The position numbers and the translations under genes were made by a program. This document shows, piece by piece, positions 36,218 to 47,692 of a DNA stretch of 64,000 bases (position 1 is its first letter; the number at the start of each line of letters is the position of its first letter). The notes beneath the pieces were generated by a model that was not told the origin of the DNA, did not search any database, and was given only the letters and a program-made list of their open reading frames with translations. The stretch spans positions 13,401,755 to 13,465,754 of the forward strand of contig OX104132.1 of the NCBI GenBank assembly GCA_944470555.2, given 5' to 3'. This DNA comes from Heterobilharzia americana (lineage: Eukaryota > Platyhelminthes > Trematoda > Strigeidida > Schistosomatidae).

Positions 36218-37301
36218 GTAAGTAATTATTGATCGATTTTTTTTCCAATTTCAAAAACCAGTATTGTTTATACTTAATCGTTATATGAGATTGCTAAGTT
36301 TCGAGAGTAGCCATTTAACTTAGATGTGTTCTCTGAGCTGTAGTTTCAATCGGTAAATGCTTCACTATCATGCTAGACAACATCAGCAATGCATCACAAC
36401 TGAGTGAGATAATTGGCTGTTAGTAGATATCTATGATGTGCCACTTGACCTCAGTCTAATCTGATTGGTAGACTGGTGAGTCCTAGGGTAGCTGTTGAAC
36501 CTGATTAGTTGATTTTAGCTTACAGTCTTTGTAGGGGGGTGTCGGGCTGAATAATTGATTGACCCTCTTTTTCTGTAAGCAATATACTGAGGTCAATTCG
36601 TTGCGATTGGTTTGATTGTTGTACACTAGACTGGAGACCCTGTCCCGTGATTGGTTGATCTGTTCAATAGTTAGTTTCTGTTAAGGGATGTTATTTTGCC
36701 TGCAGAATCAAATCAACCAATCAACATTCAACACTAGTCTACTTTCAGTGCCAGTGAGGTTGTTCTTTCTCGCCAAGACATCGATTCAAAGTAGATGTCT
36801 GCAAAAAAGCAGTCTGAGGTAAGAATAACTGAAGTTAGACATATAGTTGTGGGATTTCACTATGATTAATTTTGGAAAACAAAATATTCGTACTACAATA
36901 GGCGGTCTGTCGATGTCACTAATGACATTAGAAATGAGACAGGGATAGAAAGAAAAGACCTGAAGACCTGGTAAACATTTGCATCTCCCTCTAAGTCTTT
37001 CTCTGATTTAGTCATTCTCACTTGCAAGTGTGACTTGTTGGGTATAGTCAATAGGTAGGTTTCGTTGGAAGCTCGTCTAAAGCCATCTGTCAATTTCTTT
37101 TCCCTACACTCAAAGGTTGAGTCTTAGAAAAAGGATTTACATGTCTAAAGTGCTGTAGGTTAATATTCTCTGAAGAAAAATTTCAATGAAATATTTTAGT
37201 TGAAATGGAACTGACAAGTAACGCACTGTCTGCTTTGATCGATTTCACCACTTGTCAAGTTCTGTTGCTATCTTTTCTTCTTTGCACCTAATCTTTTTTA
37301 G
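36218..37301 (+). other. Intron of the cadherin gene
   Basis: 1.08 kb between donor GTAAGT (36,218) and acceptor TTTTTTAG (ending 37,301). Contains no recognised element. The small minus-strand ORF here has no domain. Confidence 0.65.
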
Positions 37302-37417
37302 GCATGGAAAAAAATTGTGAGAATGATCACAACGGTAGAAAATTTGAGGGTCCGAACAAGAGATGGAGGCAATTTTGTAATGCCATGCGTTTTGTAATCA
37401 GTCCTAATCGTCCGATG
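37302..37417 (+). CDS. Protocadherin-like gene, cytoplasmic exon (first-contig copy)
   Basis: 116 bp between a T-rich acceptor and donor GTAAGC. Joined in phase 1 to the preceding exon it reads S-MEKNCENDHNGRKF and ends FVISPNRPM in phase 0. The phases fit both neighbours, which supports it as a true exon of the cytoplasmic tail. Confidence 0.72.
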
Positions 37418-38126
37418 GTAAGCTATTCTTTGTGTGTGTGTTACTTCATGTGCTTAGTAATCAGTAATCTATGTACTAGATGGGATAAACACTGAATTAT
37501 GGATTTCATTACCAGTGTCGAAAGTAAAGAAATGATATTATAAAAACCTATGCATGAGCAATATCACTTCCCCGGTATCACACTCCCCCCCCCTTCTCAT
37601 CCTTGATAATGTCTAGTCAGCTTTAGTCACTGCATATTTGTCATTATTACATTTCAGTTCACTACACTAATGCATTATTCGAGTACAGAGAGAGTGTGTT
37701 TACCAAAAACGTTCTCGAAAGAGCCTCGGATTATTTCATACAGTAAGGTATCTGGTATCCCACCGAACCTCCTACTTTTTTCACATCGTTGCAAACCATC
37801 AATGATAATAAGGGATATGGCGTGCTACAATATCTCCTAGATTCCTCAAATAAGCCTGGAAATCCTTAAAAAGCCTTCATAGCCATTCATAGCACGCCGA
37901 GTGTTCGAGAAAAACCATGCGATCATGCGTGTGAGACTCTACTTGGTTGAAGGGCTCTCTAGAAAAGTGTAGAATTTTCCATGGCTATCAACCGTTAATT
38001 TTTGAAGATAATCTACTGGACAACAAATCCATATCGTTTTTGCTGCTTTTTTCCTGTTTTCGAGAAATCGAGTGATCATCTAGAGTTAAGTCTAAGGTTA
38101 TTGTTAAACAGTCCACTCCTACGAAG

Positions 38127-38128
<2 letters not shown>

Positions 38129-38195
<67 letters not shown>
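38129..38195. repeat. (TA)n microsatellite, first-contig copy
   Basis: About 33 TA units. The same locus reads about 67 bp with an internal TATTATAT break at 40,776-40,842 (inverted copy) and about 63 bp at 51,959-52,021. Confidence 0.95.
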
Positions 38196-38196
<1 letters not shown>

Positions 38197-39349
38197 CAAG
38201 GATTTATCAATGAGCGACGCTAAGTAAACCTGTTGATATCGGTAAAAAAAACTGTGTAACCTCTTAAGCAGCACCCAATTAACGGAGAAAAACTAGAATC
38301 AATCACTGGTGTACACTTATTTGATTGGAGATTGATTAACTCCTGGAGGTGGCATGTTGACTGCAGTCCTCCCTCAATCGAACTCGATCCCTTCAAGGCC
38401 TCTCGCAAACCTAGTATTCTTAAATAATCCAGTCAGTGTAATTTTTTCCTTCAGTCTTACAATTATACATCTGTCATGTGTTACTTGTTTGGGTAATTCG
38501 GTAATCACCCGGAATATCCTTTTGGATGACTGCTGATGCTTGTCATTTTCACACCATTTTTACACCATGACTAACAGTCCATTTTCTACACCCCATTTGC
38601 AACGTAATTCGCTGATTGGTTGATCCTTACTCTTACTATTATTAATGCCTCGATTTGCGGAGGTCATATTTCGTGTGTATACGTACTCATGTGTTTTTGA
38701 ACCGATTGATTGATTGACTATGTTCGAGCGACTTAAAACCACCCTAGTAACAGTCGAAATGACCAATTACGTTTCTTCATTTCGGCTGGCAAAGGCAGAT
38801 TTTCATAAAATACAGAACTTTGATTAATCATTTAACTTGAAAGTCATTCTTATTCTCGTAGGTATTAACTCTCCCATCCAGCTTCGGTCTTCTTTTCTAT
38901 TCGTCCCTGGTTGCAGTTGGTGCCTCTTGTGTATGAAGTTAGCTGTCAGCTAAGCGTGCTTATTATATCCGTTAGGAATATATAACGAAGATGAATGTGA
39001 TTACTTATCGGACCTGAACCAATTAATACAAACTGATAAACAGTGCTACTCAGCAACCATGTACAGGCTTATTTTACGAGCTGTATGCTCAGCAGGTTAT
39101 CTGATGACCAGTGATAATCACTACCTGCTTAGACTTTCGTTATTAGTAGACAGCGCTCCAACCAGTGACCACAGATGGAACATAACAACTGCACGAAGCA
39201 TTAGGTCATATCAGGAGTTATAAATAAAAACTAAGGTGTGAGTGTTGAGTGGTTAGAATAAACTAGTCAACTTGCAGTTAACGGGAAGAGCTACTTCTTG
39301 ATGAGGAATCACAATTGTAGAAACAAAATATCCCCGACAACTATTTTAG

Positions 39350-39630
39350 AAGTAGTATTCATCATGCACTGACGTCAGTTGGGGAACCACTGAAAATCTG
39401 GGAGCACTGGACAGCCCGTTTCGTCCTATTATGGGAATCCTCAGCCGTACGCACCCAAAATCCTGCTAGGGATTGAGCTCAGGACCTTCAGGTTGCACGG
39501 CGAACGCGTGGGTCTTGGGTGCATACTGCTGAGGAGTCCCAAGCTAGAACGAAACGGCTGTCCAGTGCTCCCAGATTTTCAGTGGTTCCCCAACTGACGT
39601 CAGTGCATGATGAATACTACTTCTAAAATA
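39350..39630. repeat. Family B element at the palindrome centre
   Basis: Inverted termini GTATTCATCATGCACTGACG and its exact reverse near 39,600. The interior is in the opposite orientation to that in the full element at 53,165-53,455. Minus-strand hammerhead-like motif at 39,398-39,455; + strand motif at 39,518-39,572. Confidence 0.85.
39518..39572 (+). ncRNA. Hammerhead-like motif of family B, core intact
   Basis: Core CTGAGGA (39,529-39,535) satisfies CUGANGA with G at the variable place. Stem II GTCC/GAAC has one mismatch. GAAA at 39,551-39,554, two-pair stem III with loop GGCT, and GUC before the predicted cut at 39,562/39,563. Stem I pairs CAGTG (39,563-39,567) with TACTG (39,524-39,528), five pairs including one G-U. 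The same sequence appears on the minus strand at about 53,213-53,275. Confidence 0.65.
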
Positions 39631-40775
39631 GTTGTCGGGGATATTTTGTTTCTACAATTGTGATTCCTCATCAAGAAGTAGCTCTTCCCGTTAACTGCAA
39701 GTTGACTAGTTTATTCTAACCACTCAACACTCACACCTTAGTTTTTTATTTATAACTCCTGATATGACCTAATGCTTCGTGCAGTTGTTATGTTCCATCT
39801 GTGGTCACTGGTTGGAGCGCTGTCTACTAATAACGAAAGTCTAAGCAGGTAGTGAGTATCACTGGTCATCAGATAACCTGCTGAGCATACAGCTCGTAAA
39901 ATAAGCCTGTACATGGTTGCTGAGTAGCACTGTTTATCAGTTTGTATTAATTGGTTCAGGGCCGATAAGTAATCACATTCATCTTCGTTATATATTCCTA
40001 ACGGATATAATAAGCACGCTTAGCTGACAGCTAACTTCATACACAAGAGGCACCAACTGCAACCAGGGACGAATAGAAAAGAAGACCGAAGCTGGATGGG
40101 AGAGTTAATACCTACGAGAATAAGAATGACTTTCAAGTTAAATGATTAATCAAAGTTCTGTATTTTATGAAAATCTGCCTTTGCCAGCCGAAATGAAGAA
40201 ACGTAATTGGTCATTTCGACTGTTACTAGGGTGGTTTTAAGTCGCTCGAACATAGTCAATCAATCAATCGGTTCAAAAACACATGAGTACGTATACACAC
40301 GAAATATGACCTCCGCAAATCGAGGCATTAATAATAGTAAGAGTAAGGATCAACCAATCAGCGAATTACGTTGCAAATGGGGTGTAGAAAATGGACTGTT
40401 AGTCATGGTGTAAAAATGGTGTGAAAATGACAAGCATCAGCAGTCATCCAAAAGGATATTCCGGGTGATTACCGAATTACCCAAACAAGTAACACATGAC
40501 AGATGTATAATTGTAAGACTGAAGGAAAAAATTACACTGACTGGATTATTTAAGAATACTAGGTTTGCGAGAGGCCTTGAAGGATCGAGTTCGATTGAGG
40601 GAGGACTGCAGTCAACATGCCACCTCCAGGAGTTAATCAATCTCCAATCAAATAAGTGTACACCAGTGATTGATTCTAGTTTTTCTCCGTTAATTGGGTG
40701 CTGCTTAAGAGGTTACACAGTTTTTTTTACCGATATCAACAGGTTTACTTAGCGTCGCTCATTGATAAATCCTTG

Positions 40776-40842
<67 letters not shown>

Positions 40843-41552
40843 GACTTCGTAGGAGTGGACTGTTTAACAATAACCTTAGACTTAACTCTAGATGATCACT
40901 CGATTTCTCGAAAACAGGAAAAAAGCAGCAAAACGATATGGATTTGTTGTCCAGTAGATTATCTTCAAAAATTAACGGTTGATAGCCATGGAAAATTCTA
41001 CACTTTTCTAGAGAGCCCTTCAACCAAGTAGAGTCTCACACGCATGATCGCATGGTTTTTCTCGAACACTCGGCGTGCTATGAATGGCTATGAAGGCTTT
41101 TTAAGGATTTCCAGGCTTATTTGAGGAATCTAGGAGATATTGTAGCACGCCATATCCCTTATTATCATTGATGGTTTGCAACGATGTGAAAAAAGTAGGA
41201 GGTTCGGTGGGATACCAGATACCTTACTGTATGAAATAATCCGAGGCTCTTTCGAGAACGTTTTTGGTAAACACACTCTCTCTGTACTCGAATAATGCAT
41301 TAGTGTAGTGAACTGAAATGTAATAATGACAAATATGCAGTGACTAAAGCTGACTAGACATTATCAAGGATGAGAAGGGGGGGGGAGTGTGATACCGGGG
41401 AAGTGATATTGCTCATGCATAGGTTTTTATAATATCATTTCTTTACTTTCGACACTGGTAATGAAATCCATAATTCAGTGTTTATCCCATCTAGTACATA
41501 GATTACTGATTACTAAGCACATGAAGTAACACACACACAAAGAATAGCTTAC

Positions 41553-41668
41553 CATCGGACGATTAGGACTGATTACAAAACGCATGGCATTACAAAATTG
41601 CCTCCATCTCTTGTTCGGACCCTCAAATTTTCTACCGTTGTGATCATTCTCACAATTTTTTTCCATGC
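41553..41668 (-). CDS. Cadherin cytoplasmic exon, inverted copy
   Basis: Mirror of 37,302-37,417 with the same splice sites on the minus strand. Part of the fold-back, not an independent gene. Confidence 0.6.
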
Positions 41669-42747
41669 CTAAAAAAGATTAGGTGCAAAGAAGAAAGATA
41701 GCAACAGAACTTGACAAGTGGTGAAATCGATCAAAGCAGACAGTGCGTTACTTGTCAGTTCCATTTCAACTAAAATATTTCATTGAAATTTTTCTTCAGA
41801 GAATATTAACCTACAGCACTTTAGACATGTAAATCCTTTTTCTAAGACTCAACCTTTGAGTGTAGGGAAAAGAAATTGACAGATGGCTTTAGACGAGCTT
41901 CCAACGAAACCTACCTATTGACTATACCCAACAAGTCACACTTGCAAGTGAGAATGACTAAATCAGAGAAAGACTTAGAGGGAGATGCAAATGTTTACCA
42001 GGTCTTCAGGTCTTTTCTTTCTATCCCTGTCTCATTTCTAATGTCATTAGTGACATCGACAGACCGCCTATTGTAGTACGAATATTTTGTTTTCCAAAAT
42101 TAATCATAGTGAAATCCCACAACTATATGTCTAACTTCAGTTATTCTTACCTCAGACTGCTTTTTTGCAGACATCTACTTTGAATCGATGTCTTGGCGAG
42201 AAAGAACAACCTCACTGGCACTGAAAGTAGACTAGTGTTGAATGTTGATTGGTTGATTTGATTCTGCAGGCAAATAACATCCCTTAACAGAAACTAACTA
42301 TTGAACAGATCAACCAATCACGGGACAGGGTCTCCAGTCTAGTGTACAACAATCAAACCAATCGCAACGAATTGACCTCAGTATATTGCTTACAGAAAAA
42401 GAGGGTCAATCAATTATTCAGCCCGACACCCCCCTACAAAGACTGTAAGCTAAAATCAACTAATCAGGTTCAACAGCTACCCTAGGACTCACCAGTCTAC
42501 CAATCAGATTAGACTGAGGTCAAGTGGCACATCATAGATATCTACTAACAGCCAATTATCTCACTCAGTTGTGATGCATTGCTGATGTTGTCTAGCATGA
42601 TAGTGAAGCATTTACCGATTGAAACTACAGCTCAGAGAACACATCTAAGTTAAATGGCTACTCTCGAAACTTAGCAATCTCATATAACGATTAAGTATAA
42701 ACATACTGGTTTTGAAATTGGAAAAAAATCGATCAATAATTACTTAC

Positions 42748-43884
42748 TCATAGTTTCATTAATTTCATCATTTTTATACTCTTTCACTACTATATTGTCG
42801 TTAACCTTTGTACGACGATTTTTACATGTGTTTCTTGTTAATCGAATATTTTGTGTTCCATGTATAGCATAGGTCAATAATAGCAATAAACAGACAAGAA
42901 TGATAATTACTAATCCAATACCTAAACCAGTAATCAAATCAGTACTATTATATTGATTGGTATTGACTGTATCCGATTCACCAGTATTCATCATGATTCG
43001 ATAATTTGATATTAATTTCTCCATATCATCATCATCATCATCATTATCTTCATTAAGTGAATTTGATGAAGAGAAGACGGAAATTTTGTATTGACTGATT
43101 GACTGTACTTCATTCTTGAATTAGAATGTGGATACATTTGAGTATTGTCCATTTTCAATAATTTTAACTGTGGATTATTATTATTATTATTTGAATTCAG
43201 ACCAACTAATTGCTGTTTATTGTCTCTCTTAAAGTCAGTTAAATTATATCGATCAATAAAATTTAAACGATTCTTTGTGTTTTTATTTACTGATACAGGA
43301 TTGAGAAGTCTTTGATTATTATTATCGATTAGTTTCTGTTTCTTCTGCTCTTCTTCTTCTTCTTCTTCTTCTGTCATAGCATCAATATATAAAAATGCAT
43401 AATTTCTTCTCGATGGAATACCACAATCTTCAGCAAAGACAACTAAACATTTAGGTATTTTTTGTAAATATCTAAAGTAATCGGTTATTGATTCGTATTT
43501 CACCAGAATTTTGATCAATAATAAAATAGTCATTTGTAGATCTATTAGTATCATTTTTACTTATGGATTGATGTGAATTATGAGTTAACTGCCAATATCC
43601 TTCATATACTTGAAGTTTATAAATCACTTTACATTATTACCATCATCTGAATCGATAGCATGAACAGTATAAATCAGTGTACCAGGATTTGAATTATCTA
43701 GACGAAGAATATTGATTCGTTCACTTGGTATATTTAGGTGACATAATTTTAGAATACTCAAAGATGATTGCTGTTATCTTCAGAGTGAAATTTAATCATG
43801 ATATGAAGGTTTTAAAAATTTAGGTGAATTATCATTTATATCTCTTAACTGATAGTCACTGTACCTGTAGATGAACGTGTAGGA
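42748..43884 (-). pseudogene. Cadherin large exon, inverted partial copy, many indels
   Basis: Mirror of 35,090-36,217, cut by the N gap. The transmembrane part is open (43,024-42,740), but upstream there are several losses and gains of single bases (near 43,064-43,090, 43,250-43,280, 43,465-43,490, 43,620-43,640 and 43,735-43,800) absent from the other two copies. I read these as errors of a contig end. Confidence 0.65.
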
Positions 43885-44384
43885 NNNNNNNNNNNNNNNN
43901 NNNNNNNNNNNNNNNNNNNNNNNNNNNNNNNNNNNNNNNNNNNNNNNNNNNNNNNNNNNNNNNNNNNNNNNNNNNNNNNNNNNNNNNNNNNNNNNNNNNN
44001 NNNNNNNNNNNNNNNNNNNNNNNNNNNNNNNNNNNNNNNNNNNNNNNNNNNNNNNNNNNNNNNNNNNNNNNNNNNNNNNNNNNNNNNNNNNNNNNNNNNN
44101 NNNNNNNNNNNNNNNNNNNNNNNNNNNNNNNNNNNNNNNNNNNNNNNNNNNNNNNNNNNNNNNNNNNNNNNNNNNNNNNNNNNNNNNNNNNNNNNNNNNN
44201 NNNNNNNNNNNNNNNNNNNNNNNNNNNNNNNNNNNNNNNNNNNNNNNNNNNNNNNNNNNNNNNNNNNNNNNNNNNNNNNNNNNNNNNNNNNNNNNNNNNN
44301 NNNNNNNNNNNNNNNNNNNNNNNNNNNNNNNNNNNNNNNNNNNNNNNNNNNNNNNNNNNNNNNNNNNNNNNNNNNNNNNNNNNN
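43885..44384. other. Scaffold gap of exactly 500 N
   Basis: A round-number N run marks a join of unknown length between two contigs. The sequences on its two sides both belong to the cadherin locus. Confidence 0.99.
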
Positions 44385-44560
44385 TTGGAGTGCAGATACA
44401 TCCGTCTGATGGGCTTTAAATCAGACGAAACGTGCGTGTTGGATTCCACTGCTAGCCAGCAAACAGATCACGGTATAGTGAATATCCAAAAAGTATCGAG
44501 GCCTCCCCATCTGCCAATATAGGTTCAGCAATCCGACCCCGTATATCAACGACAGATTAC
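44385..44560 (+). repeat. Right half of Sm-alpha-like element, second-contig copy
   Basis: Identical to 30,553-30,728, including the mutated + strand hammerhead (44,387-44,452). The contig begins inside it. Confidence 0.85.
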
Positions 44561-44866
44561 AAGTGTCAGAAAGTTTAGTGTCCTCGTGGGAAAAAAATCT
44601 TCGTTGAGGTAGGATCTGCCTCTCTTTTGAAGTCACTTGAAGTATGGTAACACTGCTTAGGGAACCCATGTGACTTTTTACTAAAATTTATATCTGAAGT
44701 TTTCTGTCTGCTTCAGAGTCGTGGTAAATGCAGCTGATTCGAAGATGAATATGAAGCAGTGAAAGGCTAACTGAAGTCTAACGAAAAAAGATTCTACTTC
44801 ATTACTTAATACAAGCGTTGTACATTGTAAGACTTAACCTACAGTCGTGATTGGTAAAGTTTTGAA

Positions 44867-45182
44867 TTTCAAGACCGTATTCATCACAGAGTGACATCAT
44901 TTGATAAAGCACTGAAAACCTTGGAGCACTGAACATCTATTTTGTCCTAGTATAGGATTCCTTGGCTGTATGCACCCAGTGACTCAATGGTACAGTGCTT
45001 GGCACGGAACTTGAAAGTCCCAGGTTCGAGCCTCGGCAGGGTAGTGGATGCATGCTCCTGAGGAGTCCCATACTAGGATGAAACAGCTCTTCAGTGCTCC
45101 CAGGTTTTCAATGATTCTCCAAGTGATGTCATGGTGAATATCACTTGGAAATTAATGACACCGCCGAATAGGTCCTTTGGTC
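44867..45182 (+). repeat. Family B element, second-contig copy
   Basis: Identical to the element at 31,035-31,350, with the same A and B boxes and the same hammerhead-like motif. Overlap duplicate. Confidence 0.8.
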
Positions 45183-45593
45183 GATTGCCTTCAGCAGCAT
45201 TTCTTCAGTTGACGCTAAAGTTATATCTTAGTAATATGTAATAGAAGTGGTAATATTTAAGCACTTTCGGGTCAATAAAGCTAACTGACTAACATCTAGT
45301 CGTTCCACGTACATACTCCACTACTGGTTGGTAACCGCCAGTTCGTTTAGAAGGGTAACACCTCGAAATACATTTTCAAACGAATAGGGTTTGAATATTG
45401 AGGACAGTATAGATTTTCTTTGAAGTTATAGACAGATTATACTCATCATTAATATTAATCATGAAATCCAGCTTAGGCATACTATTCTGATGATCGCCTC
45501 CAAATACACAGAACCGCTTTTGTTCCAATTGTTTGTAGTCATTATATAGGATAGTGATAATTATCTTTTCTTTCTTCTTATTTTAATTTTTAG

Positions 45594-46598
45594 GGTCCTG
45601 ATGCAGAATACTTTGAACTTGTAAATCATACAAGTGAATCATCAGTCATTAATTCACTTCATTCAACACCGAAAAATATTAAATCTTTACATCTTATCAG
45701 TCGTTACAGTTTAGATCGTGAACAAAAATCAGAATATCGATTAATTTTATTAGCTTATGATCAATCAGTACAATTTAACAATCGTCATACAGCTCAATTA
45801 CCTATTAGTATTCATGTTAAAGAAGTGAATGAATATGCACCAGTATTCAATTTAGGCATCAATATAACAACAAATCAGTTGAATAATATTAACAATCAAA
45901 AGTTATTGAACAATGAAATGAAATTCATTGGACATTCAAATCGATTTCATCCACAAGTACAAATTAAATCATTTTCATATAATTCAAAACTGATTACTTT
46001 AGTATATCATAATAATCAACAGAAAAATCAAGGTTCCCAAATAGATAATAATCATGTTGATTTATCTGATTCCACATATCTCATACTTGGATTACCTGAA
46101 GATGTTAGTATTGGAAGTAGAATATATCGTGTACAAGCGATAGATATTGATTCAATTGATTTCACACCTATAAATAATCAATATTCTTCTCATCATTCAA
46201 TAACACAAAATTATATTCACAATACTGTGCATTATTTTATAGCACAAGAAACTGATTTAGTCGTGAAACATTATTTTCGTCTAGGTAAAGAAGATGGCTG
46301 GATAACACTAATACATCAATTGGATTATGAAGCTGGATCACGTAATTATATTCTGCCTATTGTTGCAGTCGATTTTGGACGTCCACAGTTAAGTAGTACA
46401 CTGACATTAACTATACAAATAATAGATGTAAATGATGAGGCGCCAAGTATAATCATACGTGGTATTGAACCTACTAGCGTAAATCATCATAATTATCAAC
46501 GTTTGGCGGGACATTCAATGCTGGATAATTTTAATCCTACGCGTTTTCAAATATTAAATGTACGAGAAAATTCACCAGTTGGCACTTTCATTGCAAAG
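45594..46598 (+). CDS. Protocadherin-like gene, exon with cadherin repeats
   Basis: First visible exon of the only version that reaches the gene's 3' end. An acceptor AG ends at 45,593 and donor GTAAGA starts at 46,599; 335 codons, phase 0 on both sides. It starts GPDAEYFELV inside a cadherin repeat, passes the motifs SLDRE and VNEYAPVF, and goes through a repeat enlarged by Asn/His-rich insertions to LDYE and DVNDEAP, then NVRENSPVG of the next repeat. The LDRE/DxNDxAP motifs bind calcium between repeats in the family. The product is a cell-surface adhesion protein; upstream exons with the signal peptide are not seen in the window. Confidence 0.88.
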
Positions 46599-47692
46599 GT
46601 AAGATATCAGTTGAATATAATGTCTACAGGTGTTTCCCCCTTAACCCATTTCTTCGCAGAACAGTTTTCCAATGTAGGTGGCCTCCTAATCACGTAGAAT
46701 CGTATCTAAGAGTAGTTCATAGTTGTCGATGCAACAAACAACTGAACCATTTAAACAGATCGAAATAAAAACGCGTCAGAATTCCCATTGAATAGGTCGG
46801 TGTACCTGAGATACCCATCAGTTTCTGTGCGTTTACAGATAGGTTAGAGCACCCGTACTATACTAATAGTCTTAGTAGGTAATCGAGGACGTTTTTAAGT
46901 CTTTCTGGACTCCTTAGTTATCATAGACAGCTTATGGAGCCGAACGCTGGCGAGAATATACTGCAGAAAGGGAAAGTTTACTAACTGTCCATTATGGCAT
47001 TTCGTCGCTTGCTTTATGATAGAAAACTGGTTCAATGTATACCGATCCATCAATCTTGAAGTCTTGTCAAACTTCCTTTATTTTTTCACCGAAGCTGTGT
47101 ATTTTCTCAGTTTCTGGCCCTTGAACTTGGATAACAACACATTTTGATCCTAGGTGTAAAGGTGTAATATGATCTGTGATCTGAATTCTCACTATTACCA
47201 ACCACAGTACTACATAATCACTTCTGTGTCTCTCTTCCACTTGAATCTAGGTTTTCAGTTCATAAGTTCAAATGCTCTATGTGAAAGTACGACAAGAAAC
47301 TGAGAAATAGTAAACAGTAATATGTGGCTTTGACTATGAGACTTTTCAAAAAAACTTGCTAATAGTCACTTAGAATATAATCTGAAACTCCTCTACTCAA
47401 GGGAAAGTGAGTGAAGCCTTAAAAGACGAAGACCGATCACTTTGAAGTCATGCAGCTATTTGGTATTGGTAAGTGTTTTAGAGACAGCACCCCACCTGAA
47501 TTTTACAAGCGTTTATCCAAGCAGTGAACATCTATGACGAGAACTGACTTCAAGCCTAATCAAATTAGTGGTAAAGTTTGTAAAAAATACTGTCAAAGAA
47601 TGCCTATATCATTTATCGTTTAACTACTTATACAAGTTTAAGTAGTATAGTCTGTACATTTAATTTTAGCGTCATAGTTATACATGTTTTAG

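Larger units (their letters stand above)
35090..43884. repeat. 8.8-kb palindrome, probable assembly fold-back
   Basis: 43,884-39,487 is the reverse complement of 35,090-39,486; paired coordinates sum to about 78,973 near the centre and 78,965-78,970 farther out. The turn lies inside the family B element at 39,350-39,625, whose own inverted ends supply the symmetry. The arm carries the same exons, microsatellite and repeats. Its distal part (43,000-43,884) has many single-base indels, as expected of a poorly covered contig end, and it stops at the N gap. Confidence 0.9.

Noticed and set aside
37304..37495. Separate 63-residue protein
   Set aside because: It is the 116-bp cadherin exon read on into its intron past a good splice donor.
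43856..44449. 197-residue ORF across the N run
   Set aside because: Most of it is undetermined bases; it is not a sequence.
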